Below, piece after piece: positions 37,196 to 45,440 of a stretch of 45,621 bases of DNA. The DNA lies in contig NZ_FOHZ01000022.1 of assembly GCF_900111555.1 (NCBI RefSeq), positions 1-45,621 on the forward strand, written 5' to 3'. Source of the stretch: Marinobacter segnicrescens. Lineage in GTDB: Bacteria > Pseudomonadota > Gammaproteobacteria > Pseudomonadales > Oleiphilaceae. The notes under the pieces are model-generated. The model was given only the letters and a program-made list of their open reading frames with translations, made no database searches and was not told the origin of the DNA. The translations under genes and the position numbers were made by a program. Position 1 is the stretch's first letter, and every line of letters begins with the position of its first letter.

Positions 37196-38326
37196 ATGAA
37201 GAAGACCCGGATTATGCACCTGACCTTCAATATGGGTATTGGAGGTACAGAACAGGTTATTCGCCAACTGGTTACGAATCTGCCCATCGAGCAGTTCGAC
37301 AACCAGGTGGTATGTATCGATGGCTTCGTGGGTGAGGTTGGTCGGCTGGTAGAGAAGTCCGGCATATCGGTATCCGCTCTCAAGCGTCGACCGGGGTTTG
37401 ATTGGTCTCTGGTTCGCAGCATCCGAAAAAGAATAGTGTCCGGTCAGATAGACGTGGTTCATTGCCATCAGTACACGCCGTGGATTTATGGCGTCCTTGG
37501 CAGCCTGGGCACTGGCGCCAGGGTAATGCTGACGGAGCACGGCCGGTTCTACCCCGACCGGTATCGCTACAAAGCCGCCCTGGTCAACCCGCTGATTGCC
37601 TTGTTAACCCACCGTATCGTTGCGATATCAGCCGCCACCAGGAATGCCCTTGCCCGTTACGAATTCGTCCCGAAACCGATGATAAGCCTTGTTTACAACG
37701 GCATCACAGGGCTGGCGGTCAAGCCGGAGGAGGTTCAGCAACTCAAACAGAACCTAGGTATCCCCCAAGACCATTTTGTTATGGGGACCGTTGCACGACT
37801 GGATCCGGTAAAGAACCAGGTGATGATGCTGGAGGCGTTTGCTCAGGTGCGGAAGCGACATGCCAATAGCTGGTTACTGATGGTCGGCGACGGGCCGGAT
37901 CGGGCAAAGCTTGAGGCGACGGCCAAGGATCTTGGTATCGATGACCGGGTGATTTTCGTGGGCTTCATTGATCACCCGGCGACCCACCATGCTGCCATGG
38001 ATCTGTTTTTACTCACTTCAAATACTGAAGGTACCTCCATGACCCTGCTGGAAGCGATGAGTTTGGGAGTTCCCGCCATAGTGACCAATGTGGGCGGCAA
38101 CCCTGAGATCGTTGAACACGCGAGAACTGGAATGTTAACCCCAATTGGTGATGTGGCCGCGTTTTCGTCAGCAATTTCAATTTTGTTGGAACAGCCGGAG
38201 ATACGGTTGGAACTAGGAAGGTGCGCCCGAAAAGCTTTCTTCGAGCAATTCTCTGTGACCACTATGATTGAAAAGTATGCAGACCTTTATTATAAGGCCG
38301 CGTTGAAAAGGCCCACCGATGATTAA
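37196..38326 (+). CDS. Glycosyltransferase, GT4-like, similar to XrtA/PEP-CTERM-locus sugar transferases
   Basis: A 376-residue GT-B enzyme. The N-terminus has RIMHLTFNMGIGGTEQVIRQ, a glycine-rich acceptor loop characteristic of the exosortase-locus sugar transferases, and IDVVHCHQYTPWIYG. The donor domain carries MGTVARLDPVKNQVMMLEAF, WLLMVGDGPDRAKLE and NTEGTSMTLLEAMSLGVPAI with the ExxxxxxxE pattern. No signal or membrane helix is seen. A GGAAG ribosome site lies just before the ATG. It follows the transglutaminase-like gene after 48 bases. Donor and acceptor are unknown. Confidence 0.91.
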   Translation: MKKTRIMHLTFNMGIGGTEQVIRQLVTNLPIEQFDNQVVCIDGFVGEVGRLVEKSGISVSALKRRPGFDWSLVRSIRKRIVSGQIDVVHCHQYTPWIYGVLGSLGTGARVMLTEHGRFYPDRYRYKAALVNPLIALLTHRIVAISAATRNALARYEFVPKPMISLVYNGITGLAVKPEEVQQLKQNLGIPQDHFVMGTVARLDPVKNQVMMLEAFAQVRKRHANSWLLMVGDGPDRAKLEATAKDLGIDDRVIFVGFIDHPATHHAAMDLFLLTSNTEGTSMTLLEAMSLGVPAIVTNVGGNPEIVEHARTGMLTPIGDVAAFSSAISILLEQPEIRLELGRCARKAFFEQFSVTTMIEKYADLYYKAALKRPTDD

Positions 38327-38358
38327 TTCCCGACTTACCGTAAAAGGCGCAGCAGTTC

Positions 38359-39813
38359 ATGTCTAAAGTGCGAAGAGCCGTTATCTTTTCATCGCTGGGG
38401 CAATACACGATGCGGCTGATTGGCCTAGCATCTACCATGATTGTTGCTAGGCTGCTGACCCCGGCTGAGATCGGGACTTTTGCCATTGCCAGCGCGATTA
38501 TCATGATGCTCAGCGAGTTCAGGGTATTGGGGGCAGGTGCCTACCTTGTTCGTGAGAACGAGCTTACAGATGAGAAAATTCGTCGTGCACTAGGGCTGAC
38601 TATTATCATTGCCTGGGGTATCGGCCTGATAGTGTTATTGTTGGGTCCAGTTGCAGCTTACTACTATGATATTCCCCCCCTAACTCTGATTTTCGCAATT
38701 TTGGCGGGCTCCTTCTTTTTGGCCCCTTTCCTCAGTATTACCATGGCGCTCCTGGCCCGAACGTTCAGTTTCAAGACTGTCCTTAAAGCGCAGCTTGTGG
38801 GTTCCTTCGTGAATCTGGTGGTTACGGTTTTTCTTATACAGGCGGGTTTCAGTTATTACTCCCTAGCTATCGGTCAGTTAACCCAAAGTGTTGCGCAGTT
38901 TGCAATGATTGCATTGCGAAGCGAGTTCCCAAATTTTTGGCGACCGGCTTTTTCCCGGCTCGGGGAAATCGCCAGTTTCGGCATATATAACTCGCTTACC
39001 AACTTTTTCAGAAAAACTGTCACTGTGGTGCCAGACTTGGTCATCGGCAAATTAGGTACCACCACACAGGTCGCCATGTTTTCTCGCGGGCTGGGGTTTG
39101 TTGGGTTCCTTGCAGGTACCCTGCAGATGGGCGTCTCGCCGGTCGTACTGCCCTATCTTTCTGAGACCCGCCGGGCGGACCAGGATATTACAAGGGCATA
39201 TACCCGTGCGGTGGTACTGATCTGTGCCCTCGTGTGGCCTGTACTTGCCGTGGCTGCAATAGCAAGTCTTCCAGTAATCCGCCTTTTTTTTGGTGGTCAG
39301 TGGGATGCGGCCGCACCGCTGACATCTGTACTCGCGATCTGGCTGATACTCCGCGCCACCCATCGCTTCGCCAATAATCTGCTTGTGGCTACAGGAAACG
39401 AGCGTGTAATGACTGCGAAAGAAGCGTTTCTGTTCGTTGCCATATGTCTGCTTGTAGTGGTTGCCTTTCCACACGGATTGCAGGCGGTGGCAAATGGGTT
39501 CGTAGTCCTGGGTATTCTGGAAATCACATTGGTGACCTGGTTGCTGGCAAAGCGGGTCGGCCTTCAGGTTGGGGTTTTCTACAGAGCGTTGCTGCCAAAT
39601 CTTCTGATCACCGTTATCTGTACGCTGACGACATTATTAATCTCCCGCTATGTGGACTTCGAATCCAGAGATCCGTGGAAGCCGGTTGCTGTGATTGCTG
39701 TTTGCTTGCCGCCAGTATGGCTATTATCACTTGCGCTTTTCCGGCACCCTCTGATGGCGGAGATCCTCAGGATGATCGGGGTCGGTCAGAAAGTGGTAAA
39801 AAAAATGTCGTGA
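38359..39813 (+). CDS. Polysaccharide flippase (Wzx-like, MOP superfamily)
   Basis: A 484-residue inner-membrane protein with some 12-14 helices, expected to flip lipid-linked repeat units to the periplasm. Typical features are the N-terminal SSLGQYTMRLIGLASTMIVARLLTPAEIGTF region (written in parts: LGQYTMRLIGL, ARLLTPAEIGTFAIA), the middle loop FGIYNSLTNFFRKTVTVVPD and the DIPPLTLIF helix. With the ligase/polymerase at 31854 and the co-polymerase at 20748 it completes a Wzy-dependent pathway. An AAGG-type site precedes the ATG. The next gene lies 126 bases downstream, the largest gap so far in the rightward run. Confidence 0.92.
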   Translation: MSKVRRAVIFSSLGQYTMRLIGLASTMIVARLLTPAEIGTFAIASAIIMMLSEFRVLGAGAYLVRENELTDEKIRRALGLTIIIAWGIGLIVLLLGPVAAYYYDIPPLTLIFAILAGSFFLAPFLSITMALLARTFSFKTVLKAQLVGSFVNLVVTVFLIQAGFSYYSLAIGQLTQSVAQFAMIALRSEFPNFWRPAFSRLGEIASFGIYNSLTNFFRKTVTVVPDLVIGKLGTTTQVAMFSRGLGFVGFLAGTLQMGVSPVVLPYLSETRRADQDITRAYTRAVVLICALVWPVLAVAAIASLPVIRLFFGGQWDAAAPLTSVLAIWLILRATHRFANNLLVATGNERVMTAKEAFLFVAICLLVVVAFPHGLQAVANGFVVLGILEITLVTWLLAKRVGLQVGVFYRALLPNLLITVICTLTTLLISRYVDFESRDPWKPVAVIAVCLPPVWLLSLALFRHPLMAEILRMIGVGQKVVKKMS

Positions 39814-39939
39814 CGGCTCCATTGGGTCGCTGAAATACGTAGCCGTGAGACGCACGATAAATGGGCAAAGTTCAGAACAGGAAACCTTTTTGGTGCCAGC
39901 GAAGTGATAGCAAATAAAAAGTCCACACGAAGGATGAAT

Positions 39940-40980
39940 ATGTCATTAAAAGGACAGCTAAAGCGTCAGTTAATGGGATTTGTACAGCGCCTTCAGCAGT
40001 CGGAGGAACTTCGCCTGTATGCCAACAGGAAGGCCCACGACTATGACGTCATCCGAAAGGCTGGTCTCTATCAGCCATCGCCGTATGGTGAGGTTGAAAC
40101 GCCGAGACGCGAAGGTGGCGGACAGGCTTCGCCGATATTTATTACCGGTCGGTTCCGTAGCGGGTCGACATTGCTCTGGAATCTGTTTCGAAACCTGCCA
40201 GGGCATAAGGCGTTCTACGAGCCTTTCAATGAGCGCCGCTGGTTCGATCCGATGAGGAGGGGGGAGCACACGGATACAACCCATCGTGGAGTGACGGACT
40301 ACTGGGCGGAGTACCAGAATCTGGAATCATTAACTGCCCTCTACAATGAAGACTGGATCCGGTACCGGCTTTACATGTCTGAGACTTGCTTCGACTACAG
40401 GATGAAGCGCTTCGTCGATACGCTGGTTTCAAGCAGCGAGGAACGAGCTGTGCTGCAGTTCAATCGGGTAGACTTCCGGTTGCCCTGGTTACGAGCAAAC
40501 TATCCTTACGCCCGGATTGTCCACGTCTATCGTAACCCTCGCGACCAGTGGTGCTCCTCGTTACGTAACGAGGGTGACTACCCCGCCTCCGCGATGTCGG
40601 GCAGTGGTTTCGTCGATCATTTCTACCTGGGTGTCTGGGCCCGGGACCTGGTGCGACAATTTCCGTTTCTTGCCGATTACGATAGCCACCATCGCTACTA
40701 CCTATTCTATATGGTCTGGAAGCTTTCATACTGCTTTGGCGTCCATTACTCAGATATTAGCGTGGCTATGGAGTCCCTGACGGAGAACCCCTCGACCTGT
40801 ATGGCTGACGTACTGGTTGCAATCGGGGCAGACCCTGCAATCCTCGGTGAAGCGGATCTGACGTTCGTGAAACCTGTGACGTCCCGCTGGCAGGATTATG
40901 CAGATGACGCCTGGTTTTCAAGGATTGAGCAGGAAGGTGAAGCTGTCATTCGGGAATTTTTTCAGGGAGTGGTCAGGTAA
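39940..40980 (+). CDS. Sulfotransferase-like protein (second of two)
   Basis: A 346-residue protein with a PAPS-binding sulfotransferase fold. The phosphosulfate loop is FITGRFRSGSTLLWNL (residues 67-82). The 3'-phosphate motif is RIVHVYRNPRDQWCSSLRN (192-210). It is not closely similar to the one at 30956, so it should sulfate a different position or sugar. The start was set at ATG 39940, with AAGGA five bases upstream; in-frame GTG 39904 and ATG 39934 are weaker choices. The N-terminal 50 residues are basic and helical. The stop overlaps the next start (TAATG). Confidence 0.83.
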   Translation: MSLKGQLKRQLMGFVQRLQQSEELRLYANRKAHDYDVIRKAGLYQPSPYGEVETPRREGGGQASPIFITGRFRSGSTLLWNLFRNLPGHKAFYEPFNERRWFDPMRRGEHTDTTHRGVTDYWAEYQNLESLTALYNEDWIRYRLYMSETCFDYRMKRFVDTLVSSSEERAVLQFNRVDFRLPWLRANYPYARIVHVYRNPRDQWCSSLRNEGDYPASAMSGSGFVDHFYLGVWARDLVRQFPFLADYDSHHRYYLFYMVWKLSYCFGVHYSDISVAMESLTENPSTCMADVLVAIGADPAILGEADLTFVKPVTSRWQDYADDAWFSRIEQEGEAVIREFFQGVVR

Positions 40981-42137
40981 TGAGGAAGATACTGCTGGTC
41001 AGTGAAATTTTTCCACCCCGCCATGGCGGAAGTGGGCGGTGGTTCTGGGAGATATATAGCCGCTTCCCAGAGCAATCGGTGGCGTGCCTGGTTGGCAATC
41101 ACCCGGAAGCGGCCGTGGCCGACGCAGATTTCCCCCATCCGGTATACCGGGACGAGCTAGCAAGCTCGCAATGGGGTATCCGCTCACTGACCGGTATGAA
41201 GTATTACCTCAGAACCTGGCGGCGGTTAGCCCGGCTGGCCAAGCAAGAACAGATGAGGCAGGTGCACTGTGGTCGGGTACTGCCTGAGGGCTTGGCTGCA
41301 CTGATGCTAAAGGCAACGCACCGAATCCCCTATTCCTGTTATGTGCATGGTGAAGATGTGGAAACGGCGCTAACCAGCAGAGAGTTGAGCTTTCTGACGC
41401 GTCGCGTGCTTAAGGGTGCGGAGCGAATTATCGCAAACAGCCAGAACAGCAAAAGAATTCTGCTGGAAAAGTGGGGGATGTCGGAACAACAGGTCGTCGT
41501 TATGACCCCCGGTGTCGATATCGAGAAATTTCACCCGGGTGACCACAGCTCCAGGCCTGCCCCATGGGTTGGTAGAACGGTGGTTCTGACTGTGGGACGA
41601 TTGCAGAAGAGAAAGGGTCAGGACATGATGATTAGCGCACTCCCTGAGTTGAGACGGTCCTTTCCGGATATTCTGTACTCCATTGTCGGCGATGGTGAAG
41701 AGAAGGAACGCCTACAGGCGTTAGTGGAGGAACTTGGTGTCGCCGAGTACGTAGAGTTTGCCGGTGAAATCAACGATCAGGAACTGAGTGTTCGGTATCG
41801 GCATTGTGAGCTCTTTGCTCTGCCGAATCGGCGTGTAGGAAACGATGACGAAGGGTTCGGTATGGTGCTGCTAGAGGCTCAGGCTTGTGGCAAGCCTATT
41901 TTGGCTGGAAAGTCAGGTGGTACCCGGGAAGCGATGGAAGAGGGGCGCACAGGGTATTTGGCAGACTGTACCAGTCCAGACTCGCTGAAAGAAGCCGTCG
42001 CCAAGATTTTGAGCAACGACGATGAACGACAGTTAATGGGCGAGGCCGGACGGGAGCTGGTGGAGGAACATTTTTCATGGAAGGTACTTGCTGGGAAGGC
42101 AGCTGTTGAGTTCGAACTGGGAGAAGGTGTCAACTAG
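40980..42137 (+). CDS. Glycosyltransferase, GT4-like
   Basis: A 385-residue GT-B enzyme. It begins KILLVSEIFPPRHGGSGRWF, the classic loop of the PimB/GT4 group, and has IPYSCYVHGEDVE and ANSQNSKRILLEKWGM in the acceptor half. The donor half carries LTVGRLQKRKGQDMMI, YSIVGDGEEKERL and NDDEGFGMVLLEAQACGKPI, with the paired glutamates of retaining enzymes. It is cytoplasmic or peripheral on the membrane. Translation is coupled to the preceding sulfotransferase through TAATG. It is the last gene with the high-GC character of the locus; the DNA becomes AT-rich right after its stop. Confidence 0.92.
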   Translation: MRKILLVSEIFPPRHGGSGRWFWEIYSRFPEQSVACLVGNHPEAAVADADFPHPVYRDELASSQWGIRSLTGMKYYLRTWRRLARLAKQEQMRQVHCGRVLPEGLAALMLKATHRIPYSCYVHGEDVETALTSRELSFLTRRVLKGAERIIANSQNSKRILLEKWGMSEQQVVVMTPGVDIEKFHPGDHSSRPAPWVGRTVVLTVGRLQKRKGQDMMISALPELRRSFPDILYSIVGDGEEKERLQALVEELGVAEYVEFAGEINDQELSVRYRHCELFALPNRRVGNDDEGFGMVLLEAQACGKPILAGKSGGTREAMEEGRTGYLADCTSPDSLKEAVAKILSNDDERQLMGEAGRELVEEHFSWKVLAGKAAVEFELGEGVN

Positions 42138-42226
42138 AATAATGATCATGCATGGTTGAAATTTTGGATTATCGGATTATTTTCTATCTAACTACTAATA
42201 ATAAAAATTTCGGGGGGTGGTTTGTT

Positions 42227-43252
42227 GTGGAAAGCTTTTCAAGAGAGCGTGGGCCTAAAGTTTCTATAATCGTTCCTATATATAACAGGTGTGAGTTTGT
42301 TGCCCAGTTGATGAGTTCGATAAAATCTCAGACGTTTACAGATTATGAGTTGATAATTGTCGATGACGGAAGTACCGATGGTGTGAAAGAGAAGTTGGAC
42401 GCTGCTGCTGGTTCGATCGACTATACTTATATATATCAAAAGAATAGGGGGCACTACGCTGCTAGAAATCTGGCGCTTTCAAGAACCAGAGGTAGGTACA
42501 TAGCTTTCCACGATAGTGACGATGAGTGGCCCGATTATCATTTGGAAGAATTTGTGGAGATTCTCGATGAGCATAGTGACATCGACTGGGTTTTCGGGTC
42601 AATCAAGAGAATCGACCACAAGACAGGGGGCACTCTCGCCGAGAGCAATTATTACGAGAAAGGGGGGTTGCACCCCTTTTTTCAGCTCAAGACGGTCGAC
42701 AGAGGTAGCGCTAAACTGGTCAAGGATGGCAATATTACCTGCATCTCGATTATGCACAACGTTCCAGGCAGCACCCAATGTGCCCTGATTAGGGCAAAGG
42801 TGTTCAAGGACAATTATTTTGATGAGTCCTTCAGAACAGCATACGATCGATTTTTCGCCATAAAATGCACTAAGTTAGGCTTTGGGTTTGCCTTCGTAGA
42901 TAAAGTCCATCAAATATACCACGTTCACGATGGGCATATATCTCTCGTATCGGGTTATACACCAGAAAAACTGGAAGCCAGTGCGAAAACGATGCTGCGC
43001 GGGTATGATCAGATCGGCGAACTGAATTTGACGGATGATGAGCGTAAGAACCTCTCACATAAAATCGCTTCTATCTATGCGTGGCAGTTATCTATCTCCT
43101 ATAGGAAAAGAACCATGTACCGGGAGGAGTTGTTGGCGATGATAGAGGCATTCAAGATAAGGCCGGCTAAATACCTAAAGCCTGTTTTGTCGTCGTTTAT
43201 ACGATATTCCGTGAGCATAGGTTCGGGGCGAAAAGGGTTAGACTCCAGGTAA
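42227..43252 (+). CDS. Glycosyltransferase, family 2
   Basis: A GT-A glycosyltransferase of about 341 residues. It carries KVSIIVPIYNRCEF, the nucleotide site LIIVDDGSTDG and the metal-binding FHDSDDEW, followed by a less conserved C-terminal half. The frame is open from ATG 42152, but those 25 extra codons have no ribosome site and encode an unrelated hydrophobic stretch. GTG 42227 has a G-rich site (GGGGGGTGG) six bases before it and starts just before the conserved domain, so I prefer it. The gene is clearly richer in A+T and uses codons such as ATA and AGA more than its neighbours, suggesting separate acquisition. Its role in the pathway is inferred from position. Confidence 0.85.
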   Translation: MESFSRERGPKVSIIVPIYNRCEFVAQLMSSIKSQTFTDYELIIVDDGSTDGVKEKLDAAAGSIDYTYIYQKNRGHYAARNLALSRTRGRYIAFHDSDDEWPDYHLEEFVEILDEHSDIDWVFGSIKRIDHKTGGTLAESNYYEKGGLHPFFQLKTVDRGSAKLVKDGNITCISIMHNVPGSTQCALIRAKVFKDNYFDESFRTAYDRFFAIKCTKLGFGFAFVDKVHQIYHVHDGHISLVSGYTPEKLEASAKTMLRGYDQIGELNLTDDERKNLSHKIASIYAWQLSISYRKRTMYREELLAMIEAFKIRPAKYLKPVLSSFIRYSVSIGSGRKGLDSR

Positions 43253-43811
43253 AAAAGGAAAGCGCTCGCTCAGTCAAAGCGAAAGAGCTATTTGGTGGTC
43301 TCGGCCCCGGTCCGACGCAATGTGTTAAGGAGGGTGTCCTGATGAGCCGTGCTGACCAATAATTAGACGCTTATGACCTCACCTAAGCCGGTATAATGGC
43401 AGGCCACCCAGTCTGACAGGCGTCTCGACGACTGTTAGTTCCCAGAACTGGCATTCGCTCTGTCAAGCATGATGAACATACTGTGGCGGGGGCTGAGCAT
43501 CACGCTCTCCATTAGTTTTATGCCGAAGATGCGGCTAATCTGGGTCGTTAATTCGGCGTGGATACTGCTGAGTGACTAACCCTACATTGAGCCAGCTCGC
43601 TGCCTGATCCAGTATTCGAACCATCCGCACACATTTGCGAACTGCCCCGCGAGTGCTATCTTAACTAGCAGCAATACAGCGTAACCAAATAAACAGTTCG
43701 TAACGCAACAGTGTGTCTCACCTCACTTCTTAGGGCGGGGTTCTTTGTAAAATAGTATCAAATGGCTCCAGAATGGGGCCTTTAACACACGAATCCTGTC
43801 GAGGGGGTCAG
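43253..43811. other. Gene-free, scrambled region with possible IS66-end relics
   Basis: About 560 bases without a convincing gene. A good ribosome site before an ATG (AAGGAGG near 43327, ATG 43342) opens only a six-codon frame ending in TAA, like the truncated start of a lost gene. The stretch 43587-43604 (TTGAGCCAG-CT-CGCTGCC) and the word AGCGTAACCAA at 43678-43688 occur in the same order and orientation in the IS66 end at 45014 and 45086. This suggests an eroded IS copy. A -10-like TAAAAT (43748-43753) lies before the next gene. Confidence 0.45.
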
Positions 43812-44885
43812 ATGAGTGTAATTTCTCTTCTTTCAAAAGGCATAGCACTGACGGCTCTAACTCTGCCAGTCGCTACGGCAAACGAGACTTTGATCTTCGA
43901 CGCTGAATTTGACAAGCAGGAGAACTGGGCACCTAAAGTTCGGTCCCAACGGTATCGCTTCGAAGGTGATACAGGCTGGGTGCCAGACATCCCTGAAAAC
44001 AAGCCGGGGAAATTTGACTTTTATTATCTATCTGAATCTTGGCATCCGTCTGACTATCCCGAAAAAAAGCCTGTTGTACAGATAACCGACGATTTTCCAG
44101 GATATTCGGGCAGACGGGCTTTCGTAATGTGGGACGAGTCCTATGGTGGACCAGGGAGCTGGGGGGCTGATTCCGTGATGACGAAAGACTTAGGCCAAGA
44201 GTATGACGAGCTCTATTTGGAGTTGCGTATCAAATTTAGTCCAGACTGGATCTGGGAAGATATACAGCAAGGTTCGGGTCAGAGTGTAATGAAACTGCTG
44301 AGGTGTCGACGTTACAGTGGAATTACAACACAGAACCGGTTTTCCTTTTTTGGCGAGGATGCTCGATCGGGATCACCCGTAGCTATCTTTGACCTGAAGT
44401 CCTGGACTACTTCCACTGGCAACTGGCTGAGACCACTAATGCATATATACGGGTATTCTCATCCGGACTATTATAAGACAGAGCAAGATTATTTTGGGTT
44501 TGGTAGTGACTACAAAACGAAAATAGAAAATGGCGTTAAAGTTAATGGCCGCTCGCTTTCTTGGGCCGATGTTTTTTTAGATGGTAATTGGCATACCATC
44601 GGCATGTACTTGAAAATGGACTCGCAGGCTGGGGCTGGGGATGGCCAGGTTAAAGTGTTTATTGATGGTGACCCTGTTATAGACGCGAATGATGTTCCTT
44701 GGCGCCGGGTCGGAGATGAGTCAATCAAAGGCTGGAATGAATGCTCTCTTGGCGGAAACATAAATAATGTCCCTTTCGACTCCAGTGAACGTTACGAGCA
44801 GTGGTATGCGGTGGACACCTTTAAAATTCATAGGACGCTACCGAATAAGCCGAACCCGCCTTCAGACATAAAGATTCAAGAATAA
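43812..44885 (+). CDS. Secreted concanavalin/jelly-roll-like protein, possible polysaccharide lyase
   Basis: A 357-residue protein with a signal peptide (helix GIALTALTLPVATA, likely cut before NETLIF). The mature part resembles carbohydrate-active jelly-roll proteins of the polysaccharide-lyase or laminarinase-like kind: YDELYLELRIKFSPDW, GQSVMKLLR, DGNWHTIGMYLKMDS and VKVFIDGDPVID, all typical beta-sandwich strands. Many Trp, Tyr and Asp residues suggest sugar binding. No catalytic residues can be assigned with certainty, and no PEP-CTERM tail is present. The start was set at ATG 43812, with a G-rich site upstream; ATG 43773 is less likely. It may trim or release the locus polymer, as export-locus lyases do. 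Confidence 0.65.
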   Translation: MSVISLLSKGIALTALTLPVATANETLIFDAEFDKQENWAPKVRSQRYRFEGDTGWVPDIPENKPGKFDFYYLSESWHPSDYPEKKPVVQITDDFPGYSGRRAFVMWDESYGGPGSWGADSVMTKDLGQEYDELYLELRIKFSPDWIWEDIQQGSGQSVMKLLRCRRYSGITTQNRFSFFGEDARSGSPVAIFDLKSWTTSTGNWLRPLMHIYGYSHPDYYKTEQDYFGFGSDYKTKIENGVKVNGRSLSWADVFLDGNWHTIGMYLKMDSQAGAGDGQVKVFIDGDPVIDANDVPWRRVGDESIKGWNECSLGGNINNVPFDSSERYEQWYAVDTFKIHRTLPNKPNPPSDIKIQE

Positions 44886-45073
44886 AGTGATCACGGCAAG
44901 TTGTACCCACTTTGACGGCAATACTTGGTGTTCTGTCAGGTGGGTGTCTTTCTAACGCAAGGCAAGTTGATGCTTGTGTGGTATAAATATCGTAAGCGTC
45001 CGGTAATCCCATCTTGAGCCAGGCGCTGCCGCCGTCAGGATAGTGTCCACTTATTTTCTAGTGGACACTTAAC

Positions 45074-45440
45074 ATGAACGAATTAAGCGTAACCAAGCCC
45101 TACCAACGCCGTCGCCGTTTTTCCCGCGAATTCAAAGCGCAGATTGTCGCCAAATGCCTGGAACCCGGTGCTTCCGTTTCCCGGATCGCCCTGGATAACG
45201 GCCTCAACGCCAACATGGTCCGGCGCTGGATGAGTGAAGCGCAGCGAGCGGATAAAACACCGGGATTTGTACCGGTCAAACTGCCAGCGGCAACCTCAGC
45301 ACCGAGCAACCCGTCGGTCTCGGACAAGCGTAGCACCATCCGCATCGAGATTCCCCGCCCCCGGCGGTGCGGTTGTAGTGGAGTGGCCTGCGGAGCAGGC
45401 CCATCAATGTGCTGCTTTGCTCCGGGACCTGTTGGGATGA
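45074..45440 (+). pseudogene. tnpA: IS66 accessory protein TnpA, frameshifted
   Basis: The frame from ATG 45074 encodes a helix-turn-helix protein (FSREFKAQIVAKCLEPGASVSRIALDNGLNANMVRRWM, written in part: REFKAQIVAKCLEPGAS, ALDNGLNANMVRRWM), the OrfA of IS66. In the C5 run at 45358-45362 the frame shifts. The expected ending GGAVVVEWPAEQAHQCAAL..LLG, with stop TGA 45438-45440, lies in another frame. Removing one C restores it. Without correction the first frame runs straight into tnpB. It may be a true mutation, a sequencing error in a homopolymer or, less likely, programmed slippage. Confidence 0.8.

Noticed and set aside
44800..44885. C-terminus of the secreted protein checked for a PEP-CTERM sorting tail
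   Set aside because: It ends in a polar NKPNPPSDIKIQE with no hydrophobic helix or basic end.
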